A program made the translations under genes and the position numbers. Shown in pieces: positions 34,493-45,905 of a stretch of DNA of 64,000 bases. The notes under the pieces are model-generated. The model saw nothing but the letters and a program-made list of their open reading frames with translations, was not told the DNA's origin and made no database searches. This DNA is from Pararge aegeria. Lineage: Eukaryota; Arthropoda; Insecta; Lepidoptera; Nymphalidae. The stretch covers positions 1,064,001 to 1,128,000 of the forward strand of contig NC_053201.1 of assembly GCF_905163445.1 (NCBI RefSeq). The letters are read 5' to 3'. Every line of letters starts with the position of its first letter. Position 1 is the stretch's first letter.

Positions 34493-34572
34493 TACTTAAA
34501 ACGCATAACTTTATATACAAAATTTACGAGGTGATCGAACTCAATCCCCTGCACGGCTAGCATGGGCAGGAG

Positions 34573-34753
34573 CAGTGGCGCGCATAGGGGGTATGCACAG
34601 GGTATGCAGATGATATAAAATGTCCAGTACGAATTATATAAATCTTAAGGATAGTCATTGTAAGAGTAATAAAAAGCATAACTTAAGTACTGGAGATTTT
34701 CTTCATTTTATATTATCTGCATACCCTGTGCATACCCTCTATGCACGCCACTG
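34573..34753. mobile_element. hAT-like MITE with long inverted repeats
   Basis: 181 bases, ends cagtggcgcgcatagggggt and tctatgcacgccactg. The inverted repeat extends to about 45 bases (ggtatgcagatgatataaaa). Flanks ggcaggag (34565-34572) and ggcaggaa (34754-34761) match 7 of 8. Confidence 0.85.
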
Positions 34754-34761
34754 GGCAGGAA

Positions 34762-35795
34762 ACAATTATCATCCCGGGGAAGGGTATAAAATTTGTCTTC
34801 TCCCACAGCTTAACCAACTCAGAACACTGGCCACAAGTGGCAATAATAATATATGTGTATATATAAAAGGGGGTAAACTTCTTCAATTCCAAATTCTCGT
34901 GCTTTAGCAGGTGGACACGTTATTTATATCCCCTGTCAGGGGATATAATGGGGGATATAATTTTTGTCTCTCCCTGCTGGGGAGATGAGGTCAAAATCAC
35001 TAGGATATCGCCACTTTTCAGGCACCAATCTGGCTCCAATCAGAGCAGTTAAGTTTATTTTTCAGCAGTTTGGTTAAAGGGCTCCGACAGATTAACTCAT
35101 GCCTAATGAATACCCAAATATCTTAACGACCGATTCCATGGCCATCGGCTCCCTTGTCAGACATTCGAAACACCTCAGGTACGCGAATGACTCCGTCTAT
35201 ACAGTATACATTCAGGTGTATAGCCGGAAGTGCGAGACGCCAGCGCCGGCGGAATGTCACGTGTTTCCGCCAGAATTGTTAACCGCTTCCTAAGGACGAG
35301 TTACCACCGTCTTGGATTGTAACTAAAGAAAATTTACGTTTGATCCAAGTTATCATTAGGCTTTGTTCACACTAAGCGGAGAGGCAGCCGCGTATTGTGA
35401 GCAGTCTAACTTTTTTTTAAATTCCACTACAAGTTCAGTAAGTCAGTGGGTTTAATGGCTTGCTGGAACTTTGAACTTTAATTAAAACTGCATCGTTGAC
35501 ACTGTGCTGATAATGCGCTATAGAGTACAATGCGCGTGGTAAGTCCTACGCATCAAAACTACCTAATACTATGTACCTTTCTTTTTTTAGTACAAGTTAG
35601 CCATTCAGAGCAACATAATTTGTAGCCTCAGAACTGGGTTTGCTTGCTCGCAATCGAGTAAACATCTGAGGAGAAGGCTCTTATTAGCAAAGAATTAGAG
35701 CTCAAAAATTTCTTTTCTTTTTTTAGATCAGGATTTTGACCGATCGTTTGTAAAACTAAAATAGGAAATACTGGATTTGTGACTCTAAAACGAGT
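34762..35795. other. Probable intron sequence
   Basis: A frame at 35099-35293 has somewhat balanced composition but no recognisable protein or paired splice sites. SINE-C-like tail words occur at 35405-35435 and 35580-35600. Confidence 0.35.
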
Positions 35796-35799
35796 GACA

Positions 35800-36092
35800 T
35801 TAAGTCCAGGTTATTTTGGCAATACGGAGTTTGCCCTGTACTAAGGCTTAAAGATCAGGTATGCCAGTTATATTAAACCCATACCCCAAGTCTGTTTCTA
35901 CTCAACATCGTACCGGAACTCTAGATAGCCTGAAGGCACGTTTTTCTCGGTAAGGTGGTAACTAGCCACTGTCGAAGCCTCCCATCAAAACTGATCAGAG
36001 AAAATTCAGAAATTATGTATACCCAAATGGTCCCTGCTGGGAAGTGAACCTGGGATGGACCACCGCGCACCGCTTCGCCACAGAGGTTGTCA
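35800..36092 (-). mobile_element. SINE-C copy, diverged
   Basis: Reverse: aggtatgccagttatattaa to gcgcaccgcttcgccacaga. B box changed to gaagtgaacctggg. Confidence 0.7.
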
Positions 36093-36094
36093 AA

Positions 36095-36640
36095 TTTACT
36101 GCTTTCTTGTTTTATTACAGCACTGTTTAATAGTTAAATATTTCCATAATGCACTGTAAAACTTTCAGTGCATTTAATGACGATTTATGTAACTCAATTG
36201 CACGTGATTAACAAGATTAAAGTAAATAAACCGTCTATAACTTAGTCACAACGACGAATAAATTGCAGAAGTAATCGTATTCGAGAGAACAAAAATGGGA
36301 CTCGAGTGGAGAATTTAATTTGCAATTAATTAAAAGTCGTCTCATTACTTAACCCGTGAGCGTGCAGCTTTAATCTCTTGAAATAAAAAGTGAAAACCAC
36401 TGCAAAGCTCAAATGGTGCTGAGGTAATTAAATTAAGCGCCTTTATCCGGTCCCCGTACATTGTTATACAATAATAACGTGCATTACACGACTAGTGAGT
36501 TAATCGCGTGTTTTTGTTAAAGCCCACGCCCGCCATTTTTTTCTGCTCTGATTTGCACTGCAAGATTTACTGGCACAGATCAAACTAAGTAATGTAATGA
36601 ATGTTCTCAAGGCTTTTTGCTTAACTTGTGACATGGATTG
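36095..36640. other. Probable intron sequence
   Basis: AT-rich, unique-looking. No feature seen. Confidence 0.4.
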
Positions 36641-36644
36641 CCTT

Positions 36645-36905
36645 GTTGGTGTAGTGATTATCACGTCTTTATACCGATCACGAGACTACGGGTTCAATTT
36701 CCGTGGCCTCAAAAATTTACGGGTTTTCTGTCAAGAAATTTTCAGTACCAGCTATAAGCGGGAATTGACGCGGTCCACTCAAATAACTAACAATTTATCG
36801 GTATGGTGTTTATCTAGCGACGGCGGAAGCCTCTCACAAAATCAGTCCAGGGAAAAATCTGCATTTGTATGGTGCCAAATTATGTAGTCAAATGGCATTA
36901 AGAAA
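36645..36905 (+). mobile_element. SINE-E: tRNA-derived repeat
   Basis: Head ttggtgtagtgattatcacg, B box gggttcaatttccg, then a body not shared with SINE-A, B or C. Single copy. It could instead be a tRNA pseudogene with flanking sequence. Confidence 0.5.
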
Positions 36906-37057
36906 TATGAATTTTGGTGTTACTCTTTGATCAAAAAATTTAAGGGGTGTGTAACGCAAGCTGACAGCTTGTGCTGAGGACGCGTCATGGTCTCTTATGG
37001 TTAATAATAAATGGCTATGTGTTAGTGGTATAATATGGCCCGCATAAGCCGACTCAC

Positions 37058-37258
37058 CGACTGCCAGTCTTCCTGGCGCTCGACGCGCGCCGGTTCTGTC
37101 TTCTTGGCGAGCTCGGCACGTCGGAGCTGTTCCCGCGCGCGGTGACCCAGCTCAGCAGGGCCCACCTTCACGAACTGCAGCGGGTTGGCGGCCGGCTTGC
37201 CGGGCAGTACCGCCGCCGTGTGCGGGCGGGTCGCGAGGAAGTCCGCGCTGTCTGTGGT
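37058..37258 (-). CDS. Host-gene exon, LMO7/LIMCH1 (Smash)-like, upstream of 28716-28855
   Basis: Internal exon of 201 bases (67 codons, phase 0 at both ends), acceptor gttgtccacag and donor tcggtgagtcgg. The peptide includes PAANPLQFVKVGPAELGH and ends QEDWQS, followed after the intron by NLDNWKSS. It is rich in Ala, Arg and Glu, with a probable helix over its second half. GC content is far above the surroundings. An alternative acceptor seven bases further in (accacag) would break the phase, so I chose the outer one. The polypyrimidine tract is weak. The intron to the next exon is about 8.2 kb and holds SINEs and LINE pieces. Confidence 0.78.
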
Positions 37259-37297
37259 CTGTGGACAACGATACCTGCATCAGTACTGACGAACAAT

Positions 37298-37447
37298 AAT
37301 CAACCATATCACCACCACACCACAGGGGACGGGTCTCCTCTTAGAATGAGATGGGTTTAGGATGTAGTCAACCAAATTGTCCTACTGCGGATTGGTGCAC
37401 TTCATACGCCTTTGAGAACGTTATAGAGAATTCTCAGCTATATATAT
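37298..37447 (-). mobile_element. SINE-A fragment beside a host exon
   Basis: accatatcaccaccacacca to gagaattctcagc. It lies only about 40 bases upstream of the host exon at 37058-37258, inside the intron. Confidence 0.7.
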
Positions 37448-37539
37448 TAAAATAAAATAATCACATTTGGTTTAGGTCTTCAAAAAACTGCTTATTATAG
37501 TACCTATTTTCTTTTTATTCCGCGACATTGTCGTTTATA

Positions 37540-37760
37540 AAAAACAATAAAGTTTCCCGTGAAAATAGAATAGAAGCTAACTCTATTAAAAATTTGGTCA
37601 AGATCAGTTAAGCTGTGAAGATGTGCATAAGTAACAAAGGTTTTTTTTTTAACTTAACTGCGACACTCTGGTGCTTTGCCGGGATAAAAAGTAGCCTATA
37701 TCCTTCCCCAGGGTATAAGCTTTATATGTGCCATATTACATTAAGCTCAATGCAGTGGTT
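37540..37760. repeat. Degraded RTE-like 3' region
   Basis: Contains gggataaaaagtagcctata and ccttccccagggtataag, common in lepidopteran RTE or Helitron 3' regions. No ends could be placed. Confidence 0.35.
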
Positions 37761-37977
37761 GCCAATGTGATTCTCAAATGATTCGGCTCAACGGTTCGGA
37801 TCGAAACACAAATAGAAAGACACACTTTCGTTTTTAATTAAAATAAAGGTTATGAATGAAACAAAAGTGATTGTTACCGCATTGAACCACATAACCCTTT
37901 CTACTATAACTAGAACGTACAATAAAAGACGGATTAATAAAATCTAAAGCGGTTCAAATTTGACGAGAATACATCAC

Positions 37978-38440
37978 TATCCCTATCCTTACTAATATTA
38001 TAAATGTCAATGTAAGTTGGTTTGTTACGCTTTCACGCAAAAACTACTTAACCGATCCTCATGAAACTTTGTACACATATTCTTGGAAGTGTTAGAAGTA
38101 ATATAGGATACTTTTTATCCCAACATTAAGCTCGGTTCCTTTGGGAGAGGGGATGAGTGTTTGACGATTTTACACCATAACTCCGAAAAATTATTACCGA
38201 TTTAAATAATTACTTTTGTACTATAGAGGTTATAATATGTGTTTAATTTTGCCAAAACTGTGTAGATCTGATGAATGTGGTTGGAGATAGAGGACAGAAG
38301 TCCTCAGCGGACAGCAGCAAATCCCCCATTAAAGGCTAAGCGATACTGAATACTTTAAATTCTTTTAGAACTACAACTAAATTGAATGCCACATCAAAAA
38401 ACAAAATCAAACGCAGACGAAGTCGCGGGCAACAGCTAGT
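37978..38440 (+). mobile_element. Non-autonomous Helitron-like element, copy 4
   Basis: Starts after tatccctatcc and ends gacgaagtcgcgggcaacag then ctagt. Keeps a gtgtagatctgatgaatgtg segment also present in copy 1 but missing from copies 2 and 3, so two subfamilies exist. Confidence 0.65.
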
Positions 38441-38780
38441 ACAGAATAACATCACAAAAACAAAAAAAATGCATTTAACTGATTCGAATTGGACCTCCTG
38501 CATTTAAAAGACATGCCGGAAAGCAGTACCGGAATGCTTAAATCAACCGCATGACTTGCCGACTCGAAAAAAACTAAAAAAGAAGGGAAACTCATAGCTT
38601 CCTGCAATAAAAACATAATAAAATCACGAGTAAAATGAAAAGTGAACGCTTCATGCTACCGAAGCATTAGCGGAGTGTAAAATTACGTGTATAATGAATT
38701 GGGCACACTCGCGGATTGATTCAGCTTTTCAATGAGAAAATGGCGTAATCTTAATCAATTGAAGCACAATATTGAATTCT

Positions 38781-39000
38781 ACTAGCTGTTGCTTATGGCT
38801 TCATCTGTATTAATTTTGGATTTTTTCTAAATCCAGAAACCCTTTATCTCCCGGTATACAAATGTATCCTAAAGCCGTCTCCAGAATGCAAGCTATTATG
38901 TTTTTTTAATCCTGGTAAAACTGTATCAGATTTTCCGGGATAAATATAGCTAAAACGGTTAAAATTTTCGGGAAAATAAAAAAAAATAAAAAAATCGAAA
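38781..39000 (-). mobile_element. Helitron/RTE-like family, degraded copy
   Basis: Low end actagctgttgcttatggct resembles the terminal sequence of the two families above. The rest (ttatctcccggtata, tcctggtaaaactg) is diverged. Confidence 0.4.
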
Positions 39001-39094
39001 GTTAAGGTACAATCGGCGGCCTTATCGCTTAAAACCGACCTCTACCAGGAAACCTACCAAAGGACATGAAATTAAGAAAACGGTCGTACTTAGT

Positions 39095-39116
39095 GTATAT
39101 TATTTAAATAATATAC
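39095..39116. repeat. 22-bp perfect palindrome
   Basis: gtatattattt / aaataatatac with no loop. AT-only core, so of low significance. Confidence 0.85.
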
Positions 39117-39239
39117 ATAAAATACAAAAAATACTAATAAATCCATCTACATATAGAACAGTTGAGCCGAACATAGGGAACGAAGAAAAAATAATTTTAT
39201 AATTTTTTACCTACACTTGCAGGTTTTTATAATTTTAAA

Positions 39240-39345
39240 ATGTATATGAAAATCTGTAGAACCGACAGAATTTGAACCTGCGACTCTCTGGCAATCGTGG
39301 CCTGAGCGTTTTTGCCACTAAGATACGGTTCTCCTACCGCCGATG
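39240..39345 (-). mobile_element. tRNA-like repeat fragment (SINE-F)
   Basis: Minus strand: ccgtatcttagtggcaaaaa then B box caggttcaaattctg. A related head lies at 27585-27660 (gcgctcaggccgcgattgcc). Confidence 0.5.
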
Positions 39346-39402
39346 CCGAAATTGGTATTGTATGTATTTTATATCAGTCTGTCATTCGATTTTTTTTAAA
39401 TC

Positions 39403-39510
39403 CATTCCGCCCTTGGCCATCGTGGTGGACTACGGCCTAAACCCTTTTCAATCTAGGAGGAGACACATGCCCTGTAGTGGGTCGGTAATGGATTGATGGT
39501 AGTGACAACT
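39403..39510 (+). mobile_element. SINE-A tail fragment
   Basis: ttggccatcgtggtggacta to gtcggtaatggattgatgg. Confidence 0.7.
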
Positions 39511-40082
39511 ATTTTTGGATTTCAAATAGTTACTACAAAACTGTCCTACAATTTTCCTCAGATCAATACTTTAAAAGATAACTAAACAAAATTTTCATAA
39601 AAATTACGCAGTGACATCCAAAACATCAGCTGCAAAAGTGAGTGTTGTCCAAAACATTATTTTCACAATTAAATGATAGGTTAAAAAACATAAATGTTTT
39701 TGAAGTCACGAAAGGTACATTATAATTTATAAATAGGTATTAACTGGTTACGTGGGTCTTTAACTGTCTAATAACAAGAAAGACGATAAATACCTATTGC
39801 GAAGCACGTCCATGATATCATATTAAAAATGTCCATCATAATACGTTGATACCTAATTACTAATAATTGTAATTACAGCTCTCAGTTTATAAGTGAAGTC
39901 ACACACGATCCGGTTTAAACCTGACCACTAACGGAATAACGAAAAGGGTTTCGTTGGTTTGTTGGCTGATTTTTAAATTGGGTAAGGAGTAAGTAATCAT
40001 TGAATAGATCCTATTGTAAGCTGCTAGGTACTTAGGTTTTTAATTTTGTTTACAAATTCTCAGTAACATACTGGAGTTAGTA

Positions 40083-40240
40083 AACTGGTATTGCCAGCTA
40101 CCGTGCCTCAGGAAGCACGCTAAGCGGACCGGTTATTAGTACTAGCATGTGATAGTCGTTACAGCCCCAAAACGCATTGGTCTAAATTCCTCTGTAGGGA
40201 GGAAGGAGGTCTGTAACCAGCTGCAGAATATGAATGTGTA
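40083..40240 (+). repeat. Dispersed LINE-like repeat
   Basis: Contains attgccagctaccgtgcctc, ggaagcac and gtgatagtcgttacagcc, words I associate with a common lepidopteran LINE 3' region. Non-coding. Only copy in the window. Confidence 0.4.
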
Positions 40241-41087
40241 GATAATGAATAAAGGCTCCTCATAATTGCTTAAAGCAGTATTATTTTAATATTGTTGACA
40301 CTCTTGTTCCAGTATTATAATTCTTATTTCAAGGCTTAATAGCTATGGCCATTTTTTTAACGATCGATCAGAATTTTGGCATAAAGGTAGAAATGATAAC
40401 ATAGTGTACGCTAAGCAAAAATTATTGAAAATTCATTGCCTACAGGGACTTAATAGCGGTTAAAAATTGTATGTAAGTGTGTCTAAAATAGAGCTTCACT
40501 TGAACGAAGCCGTGGGCGAAACCTGATAGCTACATTTGCACAGAGCTGTCCGGTAGACAATCGGCAGACCGGTGCGTGTGTGTCCGACATAACGCTTAAT
40601 ATTCTCAAACGCTCGCGTCACTCATCTGCCGTAACACGTAATACGTTAACGTTGCACAATGTTTAAACATCTCATCTGCGGAGAGCGGCCGACATTCTTT
40701 GTTATATTACGCATAAAAGATGCAGTTTTACACATCGTACAAAACCAACAGAATGTTGAAAAGAAATCTTTCCTGATATTATAAATGCAAATAGTAGATT
40801 GTGCAACAAGGGCATAAAATAATCCATACTAACCGAGCCGAAGGCAAGGGTTGACATTTGGTCGCAAATAAGAGAAGTTTTTATGATTAAGTTACATACT
40901 TTATTTTCCACTTCGATTTTAAGGGAATTCGTTCGAGTTCGAGATCGATTCGCAGGTCGGTGAGTTAAAATTACATTTGAGGATACAATGGGTTTTATAG
41001 CCGAGTAAAGCACTGCTTTTAATATTGAAAGAAAGAAATAAAATAAAATGAATTATTTATAACTAAGACAAAATCTTATCCCACCTA

Positions 41088-41227
41088 CAGAGGCCTTACT
41101 ACCATCGCTTAAGGAGTATTATTGAGATATTTTACGTTGTTATTTGAGAATCAATTTTCTTAGGACGTTAGGGTATGCCAAATAAAGATAATATACCTAC
41201 TGTTTTAAGCGATGGCAGTAAGGCTCT
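41088..41227. mobile_element. MITE-like element with 24-bp inverted repeats
   Basis: agaggccttactaccatcgc at the left pairs with gcgatggcagtaaggctct at the right (about 22 of 24 positions). 140 bases, AT-rich interior, no coding. No clear target duplication, so the superfamily is unknown. It does not resemble the CAGTG MITEs. Confidence 0.6.
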
Positions 41228-42811
41228 TTATTTGCTTACAACTTACATTGGACTTTTTTTCACTGTACACACCTCCGTGCGTAGGAAAAAAGACAAAAGT
41301 CCACACTGGCAGCTGTGGGAGTTAAATTTAAACTGCAATCCGATGGCGCTCTAAATTTCCGAACGAGTAAATTTAGAACCACAGACTTAGTTCACGATAC
41401 ACTCTTGTCACTCGTGCTATTTTCGAACTCGATCAAATCAAACCTCACTTCGGGCACCAGTAGTAACCCAATTTCGTAACTGGAATTCGAAATTTGAAAT
41501 TTTATTGACTATTGTCGTCTGTTGGAAACATTAGGTTAAGGATACAAAACAAAAAAAAACAATATCTAACCGAAACCGATGGTAAAAGTTATATTGTTCA
41601 GTTGTAATAATTTTGGATTTGACGAACGACAATTACAATAAAAAAATTGTGTGAGTATACTACGTTTATTTTAATACAAAATGACATCTCAATTTGAAGA
41701 AAAAAAAAGTAAAATTTGAATAACGTAAATAATAAAACCTATATTTGACTAAACAAACGCAATGTTGAAAGTTACCCTCTTTGGCTATTTGAAAAATTAA
41801 CAACAGTTTAAGGTAAAGAGGATACAAACAGAACGTTGTTTAAGACATACATGAAAACAACGAAAACTTTACAAAGAATTAACTATTAACACTGGTATTA
41901 GGTGTAAACCATTTTTAGGTTATTTTTAAAATAAATAAATGATTGAAACACCAAACGCGGTGTAACTAATGACTGTAAACTATAAAACGTCCGCAAAGGC
42001 TACTCCACTTATACTAGATTATGACTTACTACGCGCTTAGGCTATTTAAAAAAAGAACTACTGATTAAAAACCAGTTTCAGACTATTAAATAAACGAAAT
42101 CAATAAAACCACTTCACCGACAACAAACTAACACTCGTATGCTATTCTGTGCAAGTTACGCGCGCGCGTTCTCAACTTGAACAGAGGCAACTGGCTTTCG
42201 CGCTTTTCCATCGAGGGAAAGTAAAACCACAGTTAATTAATACGGTAAGTATTATTAATAAATACTTAACGCTAAACTTAATGCACGGTGACGATTGAAG
42301 CGCGGTTACGAACTATTAAAAATAATAATGGCGTTCCGCGTTATTCAATTTACTCGTATTATCGTGACCAAAACTTTTGTTTATTTATAAGCAGTATCTT
42401 TTGAAGTATAACTTAGATATTTGATGAAAGTTTTGCATTTAATCCAAAAGGCGCTGTGGAAAGCTCTACATTTACAGGGCGGAAAATTCATTTAAAAAAA
42501 AGTGTGTAATAATATTTTATAGGGATATTTTTTTTTTGCTTTAAGCATTTCTGGCACGTAATGAAAATAGGATGAAAATAAATGATTCCGAATGAAAGAT
42601 AGGACGTGTGGCAAGTTAGATATATCCATCCAAGCAACTGTGAAAACCGAGAACTTTGTAAGTTTTTCAAATTCTACGGGTTATATTCCCGTAATGCTCG
42701 ATTAAAAAGTTTCAAGCATGCAAAAACATTTCAGATTTCGCAATGCAAAAAAAATTTATTGATCAGTTTATTCGTCTAAAGTATTCGTCTAGATGCAATT
42801 TTGAAATGTCA

Positions 42812-42850
42812 AGTCTGTCTGTTTGTAGTTACTGTACAAACAGACAGACT
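42812..42850. repeat. Perfect inverted repeat, 16-bp arms
   Basis: agtctgtctgtttgta / tacaaacagacagact, loop gttactg. Confidence 0.95.
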
Positions 42851-42941
42851 AAACATCCTGAGTTTGGATATAAATATTTTGACGAAAAATATAAATTTTT
42901 ATTGCATTTTCAAATGTGAAAATTACTTGGTAACCTAATTC

Positions 42942-43184
42942 CCGAACTGGTTGCGGGCTAAACTGTTTGGGAGTATAGTAGTCATACCCCTAATTAGGAC
43001 GATTAGGGGGTCTGACATCGTCTTTGTTGGTAGGGTGGTAACTAGCCACGGCCAAACCCTCCAACCAGACGAGACAAGAGAAAATTCAGAAAATATAAAT
43101 TCCCAAATTGCCCTTGCTGGGAATCGAACCCGGGACCTCCTACTTAAATTCACAGCGCCCACCGTTGCGCCAGGGAGGTCGTGA
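42942..43184 (-). mobile_element. SINE-C copy
   Basis: Reverse: aactggttgcgggctaaact to ccgttgcgccagggaggtcg. The far 3' tail is missing. Confidence 0.8.
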
Positions 43185-43204
43185 TTTGCGGAATTCCATG
43201 ATAT

Positions 43205-43262
43205 ATTATGAAAATTAAGCTTAATTCGCACAGTATAGTAAATTAAGCTTAATTTTCATAAT
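43205..43262. repeat. Perfect inverted repeat, 22-bp arms
   Basis: Arms 43205-43226 and 43241-43262 (core gaaaattaagcttaatt), loop of 14 bases, beside SINE-C. Confidence 0.95.
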
Positions 43263-43264
43263 GT

Positions 43265-44295
43265 CGCTTTGTTTACAGGCGATGGTTATTTATTTAGCAT
43301 TAGATGGAACCATCTGCTTGAACCGTCGTTTTTTACTATGAAAAAATAAGCCTCCAATACGGCCAAAACTATACATTTATTTTTATTACGTTTCCATGGT
43401 GTGTGCGGAACCCAGAATGTTTAAAGAGCCAACTTTCATTTTCCCATTTTCGCTCGCGTGCCCCGGCGTCGTTATTTAACGAGCGAGTACGACATACCTA
43501 CTCTGTCGTGTAACATGTCAATTTATTTACCGCTCGATGGCTATTGAATATGTGCACAGGTTCAATGCATTCACTATGATTGACTGACTCGAACATTTCC
43601 GGATGTACGGAAATCATTGTTTTTTTTTAGTTAGGTACGCCTATTGAGCGGATGTGGGATGCGCACGCGCAGCGATATTGAGTATTTTCTTCTAATCGGC
43701 TTGGGCGTCGCATTACCTTAATACTTATATGCCAGACGCAAACATTGGAGTGTATAGTAAGGGAAAGACTAAAAAACATTGTAATACAAATTTCTGGGCA
43801 GCACAACACAATACTATTCTACCGTTACTACAAAAACTTCCCAAGTAGCTACATCTAATATACAAAATGTAATATAATTGCCCAACAACTTGTGCTGATA
43901 GGAAGTTAATTTGAATTTTCTTAACATTATTAGAATACGATTTTATTGTTGTCATTATGTCATTAACAAAAATGTGTTTTAGTAAGTAATTTTGTAAAAA
44001 TCAACTTAAAAACTCAAACTTCTTAATTATTATGTACGTAACAATGATTTAACGACAGTCCCAAAAGAGGATACACCTGATATTATATTGTACGTACATT
44101 GTTTATGTAATATCATTATAGCGTATGGCGAAATCGTGGGACTTGTGTTTAGCGGCGCAATTAGAAAGGAAGATGAGATGCTGATTAATTAGTCTGTTAT
44201 TTAATGCGCAAACTTAAAAGTTACCGATTATATGAGAAACTAGGGTTTTCGAATAGTATTCCTAGCATTAATTTTTGCCTCTGTGGCACTTTAAC
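43265..44295. other. Unassigned sequence
   Basis: Moderately GC-rich at 43445-43500. No supported gene. Confidence 0.35.
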
Positions 44296-44299
44296 TATA

Positions 44300-44497
44300 C
44301 GAAAAAAAAGGTGCTGGAGTGGGGACCCCGCTCTGGAAAGCGAAGTGTTGGACCCCCCACGAGGTAAATAAACGACATAAAACGAGTCTGAGGAATTCGC
44401 TGGATACAAGCACAAAACCATAGCGAGTTGAAATCCCTACAAAAGACTTATACCTAGCAGTGGACGTCCGGTGGTTGAGATGATGATTAGGAAAATA
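44300..44497 (+). pseudogene. RTE-like LINE ORF2 C-terminal remnant
   Basis: Starts gtgctggagtggggaccccg, reading VLEWGPRSGKRSVGPPTR before a stop. This matches the VLEWRPRTGKRSVGRPPTRW block of RTE ORF2, but with a lost base or codon and an early stop. It continues with the decayed tail (ctacaaaagact... gcagtggacgtc) and ends in gttgagatgatgatt, a GATGAT-type tail like that of SINE-A. It is clearly broken. Confidence 0.7.
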
Positions 44498-44544
44498 AAC
44501 GAAATATTAAAAACATAATTATGAAAAATAAGCTTCATTTGCTA

Positions 44545-44685
44545 AACTCCGCGAAAGCAGGAGAATCTCTATGGTGTTCTTTATATTCCACACCAAACCT
44601 TATACTCCACACCAAAACGATCTTCGGCAATATACCCTCTACGCACGTTTCAGGAGATGTTGACACTACAATTAATAATTGTTAA
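44545..44685 (+). repeat. LINE 3' UTR-like repeat, copy 1
   Basis: Shares agcaggagaatct, tatactccac, gatcttcggcaat, ctacgcacgtttc and caggagat with 54896-55045 in the same order and strand. Non-coding and probably a LINE 3' UTR. Confidence 0.55.
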
Positions 44686-44689
44686 CAAC

Positions 44690-44945
44690 TATTCATTATT
44701 AAGTCATGGAATTCAGCAAATTAACGCCTGCTTCTATCCAATATTTGAAAAAAACGTTTATTAACAATTTAAACATAAAAAACGATTTCTGTTGGTACCC
44801 ACACAAGACAAGCCTGTATCGAGGGTGCCGGGGGGCCGAGGGATTAAAGCGTTGTCTGGTAGCTGGCGTGGTAATAACCTTTAAAAGTGCTTATTAGGCT
44901 TACTTGAAATAAACGAAATTTGAATTTTGAAAAAAAAAAAACCCG
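44690..44945 (+). mobile_element. Jockey-like LINE tail with poly(A)
   Basis: Contains KKTFINNLNIKN-like coding debris (about 44745-44785). The 3' UTR shares words with the tails above (aaaagtgcttattaggctta, cttgaaataaacgaaattt) and ends in an A-run at 44929-44941. Confidence 0.6.
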
Positions 44946-44984
44946 TGTACAATAGCTTCAATTGCTCTCAACATTTATTTCTTT

Positions 44985-45085
44985 ACTCCGGGTAGTACAA
45001 CTATTGGCCCAACCTGGGAATCTAACTCAGGACCTCGTGAACTGTTGTCCAACGCGCTTACCACTAGACAAGCTATGACATATAG
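44985..45085 (-). mobile_element. tRNA-like repeat fragment
   Basis: Minus strand: gcttgtctagtggtaagcgc, then gagttagattcccagg. Arm pairing is poor for a working tRNA. Confidence 0.45.
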
Positions 45086-45571
45086 ACAGTTATTGTAACA
45101 ACATAAAAAAGTTGTAGTTTGCAGTAGAATAGAAACAAAAAATAATACTAACCTTATTCTTAATTCTTAACTTAACAGCTCATTAACACGTTATGTTTTG
45201 AACTTTTTTACTTTCGGTATGAATTCAACTAATACCACTAATGTTTTTAGTAACAATGCACCTATCAGGGTGACGCTTAACGGTATACTGAATACTGTTT
45301 ACCGTACGTAAACGTTGTTACGATACGAACGCTTTCCCCAGATACGTGACATTTTTGAAAATTTGTTTAAATCCCTTACGCCGCCCGTGCTAGCATGCGT
45401 GCTGTGACCTAATACATAAGGCGACGCATCACAAACGGGTGAACATCTTAGAGCGTATGTTTCTCTTCTTTCTTTCAACTAACTCTATGCCAGAAATCTA
45501 GTTGATCGGTTGCTAAGTTAGGGCAGGAAGGACAAATAAACAAACAAACACGAACGAATTTATAATATTAG

Positions 45572-45642
45572 TAATAATAAATATACTACGACAATACACA
45601 CATCGCCATCTAGCCCCAAAGTAAGCGTAGCTTGTGTTATGC
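45572..45642 (-). mobile_element. SINE-B tail fragment
   Basis: aataaatatactacgacaat to aagcgtagcttgtgttatg. The rest is missing. Confidence 0.75.
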
Positions 45643-45654
45643 GATGCGATAGTG

Positions 45655-45699
45655 CGATTTTATGCCATGTACAGGTACCTGGTACATGGCATAAAATCG
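45655..45699. repeat. Perfect inverted repeat, 18-bp arms
   Basis: cgattttatgccatgtac / gtacatggcataaaatcg, nine-base loop containing the palindrome aggtacct. It joins a SINE-B tail to a MITE end. Confidence 0.95.
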
Positions 45700-45755
45700 A
45701 AAAATTCCCTTTTTATGCATACCCTGTGTGCACGCCACTGCATTCAGCTCAGTGA
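45700..45755. mobile_element. hAT-like MITE end fragment
   Basis: Only the right terminal part (ctttttatgcataccctgtg, tgcacgccactgca) remains, next to a perfect hairpin at 45655-45699. Confidence 0.5.
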
Positions 45756-45769
45756 TTCCGTGCGTTTTA

Positions 45770-45905
45770 TACTAATTTTAATCCACTACAAGTTAGCCTT
45801 TGCGATCTTTTGGAAAGTTTTGATGCAGTCTATGATAAACGATTCAATTTAACCCATACCGAATGTCTAACGCAAAAATTCCAGTTTCCCTCGGTAAGAT
45901 GTAAA
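45770..45905 (-). mobile_element. SINE-C tail fragment, diverged
   Basis: tttaatccactacaagttag, gatgcagtctatgataaa. No head. Confidence 0.5.

Larger units (their letters stand above)
39512..42940. other. Longest repeat-poor stretch
   Basis: Apart from the repeats at 40083-40240 and 41088-41227, few repeats are visible. A GC-richer patch (42145-42245) ends in a donor-like ggtaagtatt on plus. This is the best place to look for intronic enhancers or an unrecognised exon, but I see no protein. Confidence 0.35.

Noticed and set aside
35099..35293. 64-codon plus-strand frame with balanced composition
   Set aside because: A donor-like caggtacgc lies inside, but no acceptor or homologue was found.
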